Shown here one piece after another: positions 62,266-64,000 of a stretch of 64,000 bases of DNA. This stretch comes from Flavobacterium sp. LHD-80 (GTDB lineage Bacteria > Bacteroidota > Bacteroidia > Flavobacteriales > Flavobacteriaceae): contig NZ_JAVFVS010000005.1 in NCBI RefSeq assembly GCF_030929605.1, positions 124,001 through 188,000 on the forward strand. The letters run 5' to 3'. The notes beneath the pieces were generated by a model. The model saw only the letters and a list, made by a program, of their open reading frames with translations. It had not been told where the DNA came from and did not search any database. Each line of letters begins with the position of its first letter. Position 1 is the stretch's first letter. The translations under genes were made by a program, and so were the position numbers.

Positions 62266-62697
62266 TTATTCACTTTTCTTTCTGTCCAAAACCATGTTCG
62301 TCAATTTACAAAGCGAAACTAAATTTCCAGCTTCATCTGTAATTTTGATTTCCCACAAATGAACCGTTCTTCCTTTATGGATAATTCGGGCTGTGCCAAA
62401 AACATAGCCTTCACGAATACTTTTTAGATGATTTGCCGAAATTTCGATACCTCTTACCTCCTGCTCTTTCGGATTAATAAAAAAGAAAGAAGCTGCACTT
62501 CCAACGCTCTCGGCCAAAGCTACAGAAGCACCGCCATGCAACAATCCCATTGGTTGATGAACACTTGGATTTACAGGCATTTTTGCAGTTAAAAAATCTT
62601 CTCCGGCGTCTATATATTCAATTTTCAGCGTTTCCATTAATGTGTTTTTAGAAAACTCATTACAGCGCGCTAAAATCTGCTCTTTTGTATAATTCAT
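62266..62697 (-). CDS. Hotdog-fold thioesterase (MenI/PaaI-like)
   Basis: A 143-aa hydrolase that cleaves acyl-CoA. LKIEYIDAGEDFLTAKMPVNPSVHQPMGLLHGGASVALAESVGSAAS is the hotdog core with the LHGGA motif, and RGIEISANHLKSIREGYVFGTA follows. The gene precedes isochorismate synthase by only 3 nt, which favours 1,4-dihydroxy-2-naphthoyl-CoA hydrolase (MenI) of menaquinone synthesis. PaaI-like phenylacetyl-CoA thioesterase is the alternative. The ATG at 62697 has an upstream AT-rich region. Confidence 0.88.
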   Translation of the reverse strand: MNYTKEQILARCNEFSKNTLMETLKIEYIDAGEDFLTAKMPVNPSVHQPMGLLHGGASVALAESVGSAASFFFINPKEQEVRGIEISANHLKSIREGYVFGTARIIHKGRTVHLWEIKITDEAGNLVSLCKLTNMVLDRKKSE

Positions 62698-62994
62698 TCA
62701 AGTAAACTTTAAAATCGTAAAATTAAAGAAAGATAAGACACAAATCGAAAAATCGGATTCTAAAATTAAAAATCATTTATAAACTTATCAGTTTTTTGCT
62801 ATTTTTACAAAAACAATCAAAAATTAATCTTTGGCTTTTTTTGCCACAGATTACACAGATTAAAAGGATTTAAAAAATGCATAGCCACGAATTTAAATTA
62901 CAGTGAATTCGTGAAAATTCGTGGAATTCGTGGCAAAAAAAAAAAAAAAAAATCATTTTAATCCCTTTAATCTGTAGCTAAAAAAACTATTTAA
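62698..62994. repeat. Nested palindromic repeats
   Basis: The outer pair, TTGCCACAGATTACACAGATTAAAAGG (62841-62867) and TTTTAATCCCTTTAATCTGTAGCTAAA (62956-62982), frames an inner pair: AGCCACGAATTTAAATTACAGTGAATTCG-like at 62883-62911 against CGTGGAATTCGTGGC at 62920-62934. A run of 18 A separates them. No gene is seen in 62698-62994. Confidence 0.75.
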
Positions 62995-64000
62995 ATGCGT
63001 CAATACTTTGCAATCTTTATTCTGGGTTTAATTTTAGCTTTTAGTTCGTGTAGAACTGATTTTGAAACTGTTGCCAGTACTGGAGATTTAAAGTTCTCAA
63101 AAGACACTGTTTATTTGGATACTGTTTTTAAAAACATTGGATCCAGCACTTATCAATTGAAAGTGTATAATCGAAGTAAAAACGACATCTCAATTCCAGT
63201 CGTTCAATTCAAAAAAGGCTTAAACTCAAAATATCGAATGACGGTTGATGGAATGAGTGGCAATAATGGAAAAATTTTTAAAGATGTTACGCTTTTAGCC
63301 AAAGACAGTTTGTACATTTTCATAGAAACAACCGCAGATATCACAGACGCAAATCCAAGCGATTTTTTATATACCGATGAAATTCAGTTTGACAGCGGTG
63401 AAAATCTACAGCAAGTTGCTTTAGTAACGCTTATTCAGGACGCTGTTTTTTTATATCCAAATCAAAATCCAGACGGAACGAAAGAAAAAATCAAAATCGA
63501 CGGCAAAGATGTTGACGGATTTTATCTAAACGAAAATGATCCTGTAAACGGAAATGAATTACTTTTTACCAAACAAAAACCGTACGTAATCTATGGTTAT
63601 GCGGGAGTTCCGGAAAATAAAACAGTAACTTTTGAAGCCGGTTCACGAATTCATTTTCACGCTAATTCCGGTTTGTATATTGGCAATAAAGCCTCTTTAC
63701 AAATCAATGGAACAAAATCAACAACAGAAAAACTCGAAAATGAAGTTATTTTTGAAGGCGATCGTTTAGAATCTCTTTATTCTGATATTCCAGGGCAATG
63801 GAAATCGGTTATTTTTGAAAACGGAAGCACTAACCATTCTATCAACCATCTTACCTTGAAAAATGCCGTAACTGGTTTAGAAATAAGAAATACAACGAAT
63901 ACGATTCCGATTAAAAATAGCCAGTTTTATAATTTTGCAGAATATGGTATTCTAACTAAAAATGCCCGAATTAATGCCGAAAATTTAGTTCTAAATTATG
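62995..64000 (+). CDS. Surface lipoprotein with right-handed beta-helix, partial
   Basis: A frame from ATG 62995 runs off the right end (335 codons seen, no stop). The N-terminus is a lipoprotein signal, MRQYFAIFILGLILAFSSC with C19. An Ig-like region follows (KFSKDTVYLDTVFKNIGSSTYQLKVYNRSKNDISIPVVQF), then a beta-helix with VTFEAGSRIHFHANSGLYIGNKASLQING, GQWKSVIFENGSTNHSINHLTLKNA and IPIKNSQFYNFAEYGILTKNARINAENLVL. Relatives are large flavobacterial lipoproteins, probably on the cell surface. Function unknown. The window has no information on the rest. Confidence 0.85.
   Translation, partial: MRQYFAIFILGLILAFSSCRTDFETVASTGDLKFSKDTVYLDTVFKNIGSSTYQLKVYNRSKNDISIPVVQFKKGLNSKYRMTVDGMSGNNGKIFKDVTLLAKDSLYIFIETTADITDANPSDFLYTDEIQFDSGENLQQVALVTLIQDAVFLYPNQNPDGTKEKIKIDGKDVDGFYLNENDPVNGNELLFTKQKPYVIYGYAGVPENKTVTFEAGSRIHFHANSGLYIGNKASLQINGTKSTTEKLENEVIFEGDRLESLYSDIPGQWKSVIFENGSTNHSINHLTLKNAVTGLEIRNTTNTIPIKNSQFYNFAEYGILTKNARINAENLVLNY

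Overview
The window looks like a chromosomal segment of a Flavobacterium-type Bacteroidota. The DNA is AT-rich, Shine-Dalgarno sites are weak, and the few visible promoters use the Bacteroidota -7 box TAnnTTTG. Typical families are present (DUF4293, DUF3667, DUF2625, DUF4919, a Rho with a long Asn/Gln-rich insert, BshB1 of bacillithiol synthesis), and palindromic repeats of the kind common in Flavobacterium fill many gaps. This assignment is inference from gene content.

1-7 kb: the outstanding locus. Five same-strand genes sit close together: a secreted sulfatase, a serine O-acetyltransferase, an O-acetylserine sulfhydrylase, a family 2A encapsulin shell protein, and a SufS-type cysteine desulfurase with a ~240-residue low-complexity N-terminal extension, followed by an intrinsic terminator. 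Read together they suggest sulfate-ester scavenging, cysteine synthesis, and encapsulated desulfuration of cysteine with possible storage of elemental sulfur. A decayed SusD C-terminus lies just downstream.

7-28 kb: mostly core genes. These are ornithine aminotransferase divergent from an Lrp/AsnC regulator (with an array of 13-bp dyads between them), a penicillin-acylase-type Ntn hydrolase, dienelactone hydrolase, M28 peptidase, Rho, a LuxR-type two-component pair, a metallophosphoesterase, a flotillin-like SPFH protein, TruA, an ABC exporter, a degenerate HNH/HTH protein, lipoamide dehydrogenase and an arginase-family protein.

28.8-47 kb: an accessory-looking region of small single-domain genes: three DUF1801, three GNAT, two SRPBCC, a tandem lipoprotein triplet, DUF4919, NmrA plus AraC, SnoaL-like, a serine beta-lactamase-like protein, an MBL hydrolase, a lactonase, LOG, 2H phosphoesterase, VOC and DUF2625. 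Many gaps hold palindromic repeats, and an M14-like pseudogene remnant is present.

47-64 kb: a CPA2 antiporter, iron-sulfur L-serine ammonia-lyase, PanB, an RluA-type pseudouridine synthase, an ALDH3-like dehydrogenase, a large hybrid histidine kinase, a YpfJ-like metallopeptidase, a 267-bp MITE-like element, tRNA-His, BshB1, an isochorismate synthase plus hotdog thioesterase pair (menaquinone), and the start of a surface lipoprotein that runs off the right edge. Serine/cysteine metabolism recurs across the window (CysE, CysK, desulfurase, serine ammonia-lyase, bacillithiol deacetylase).
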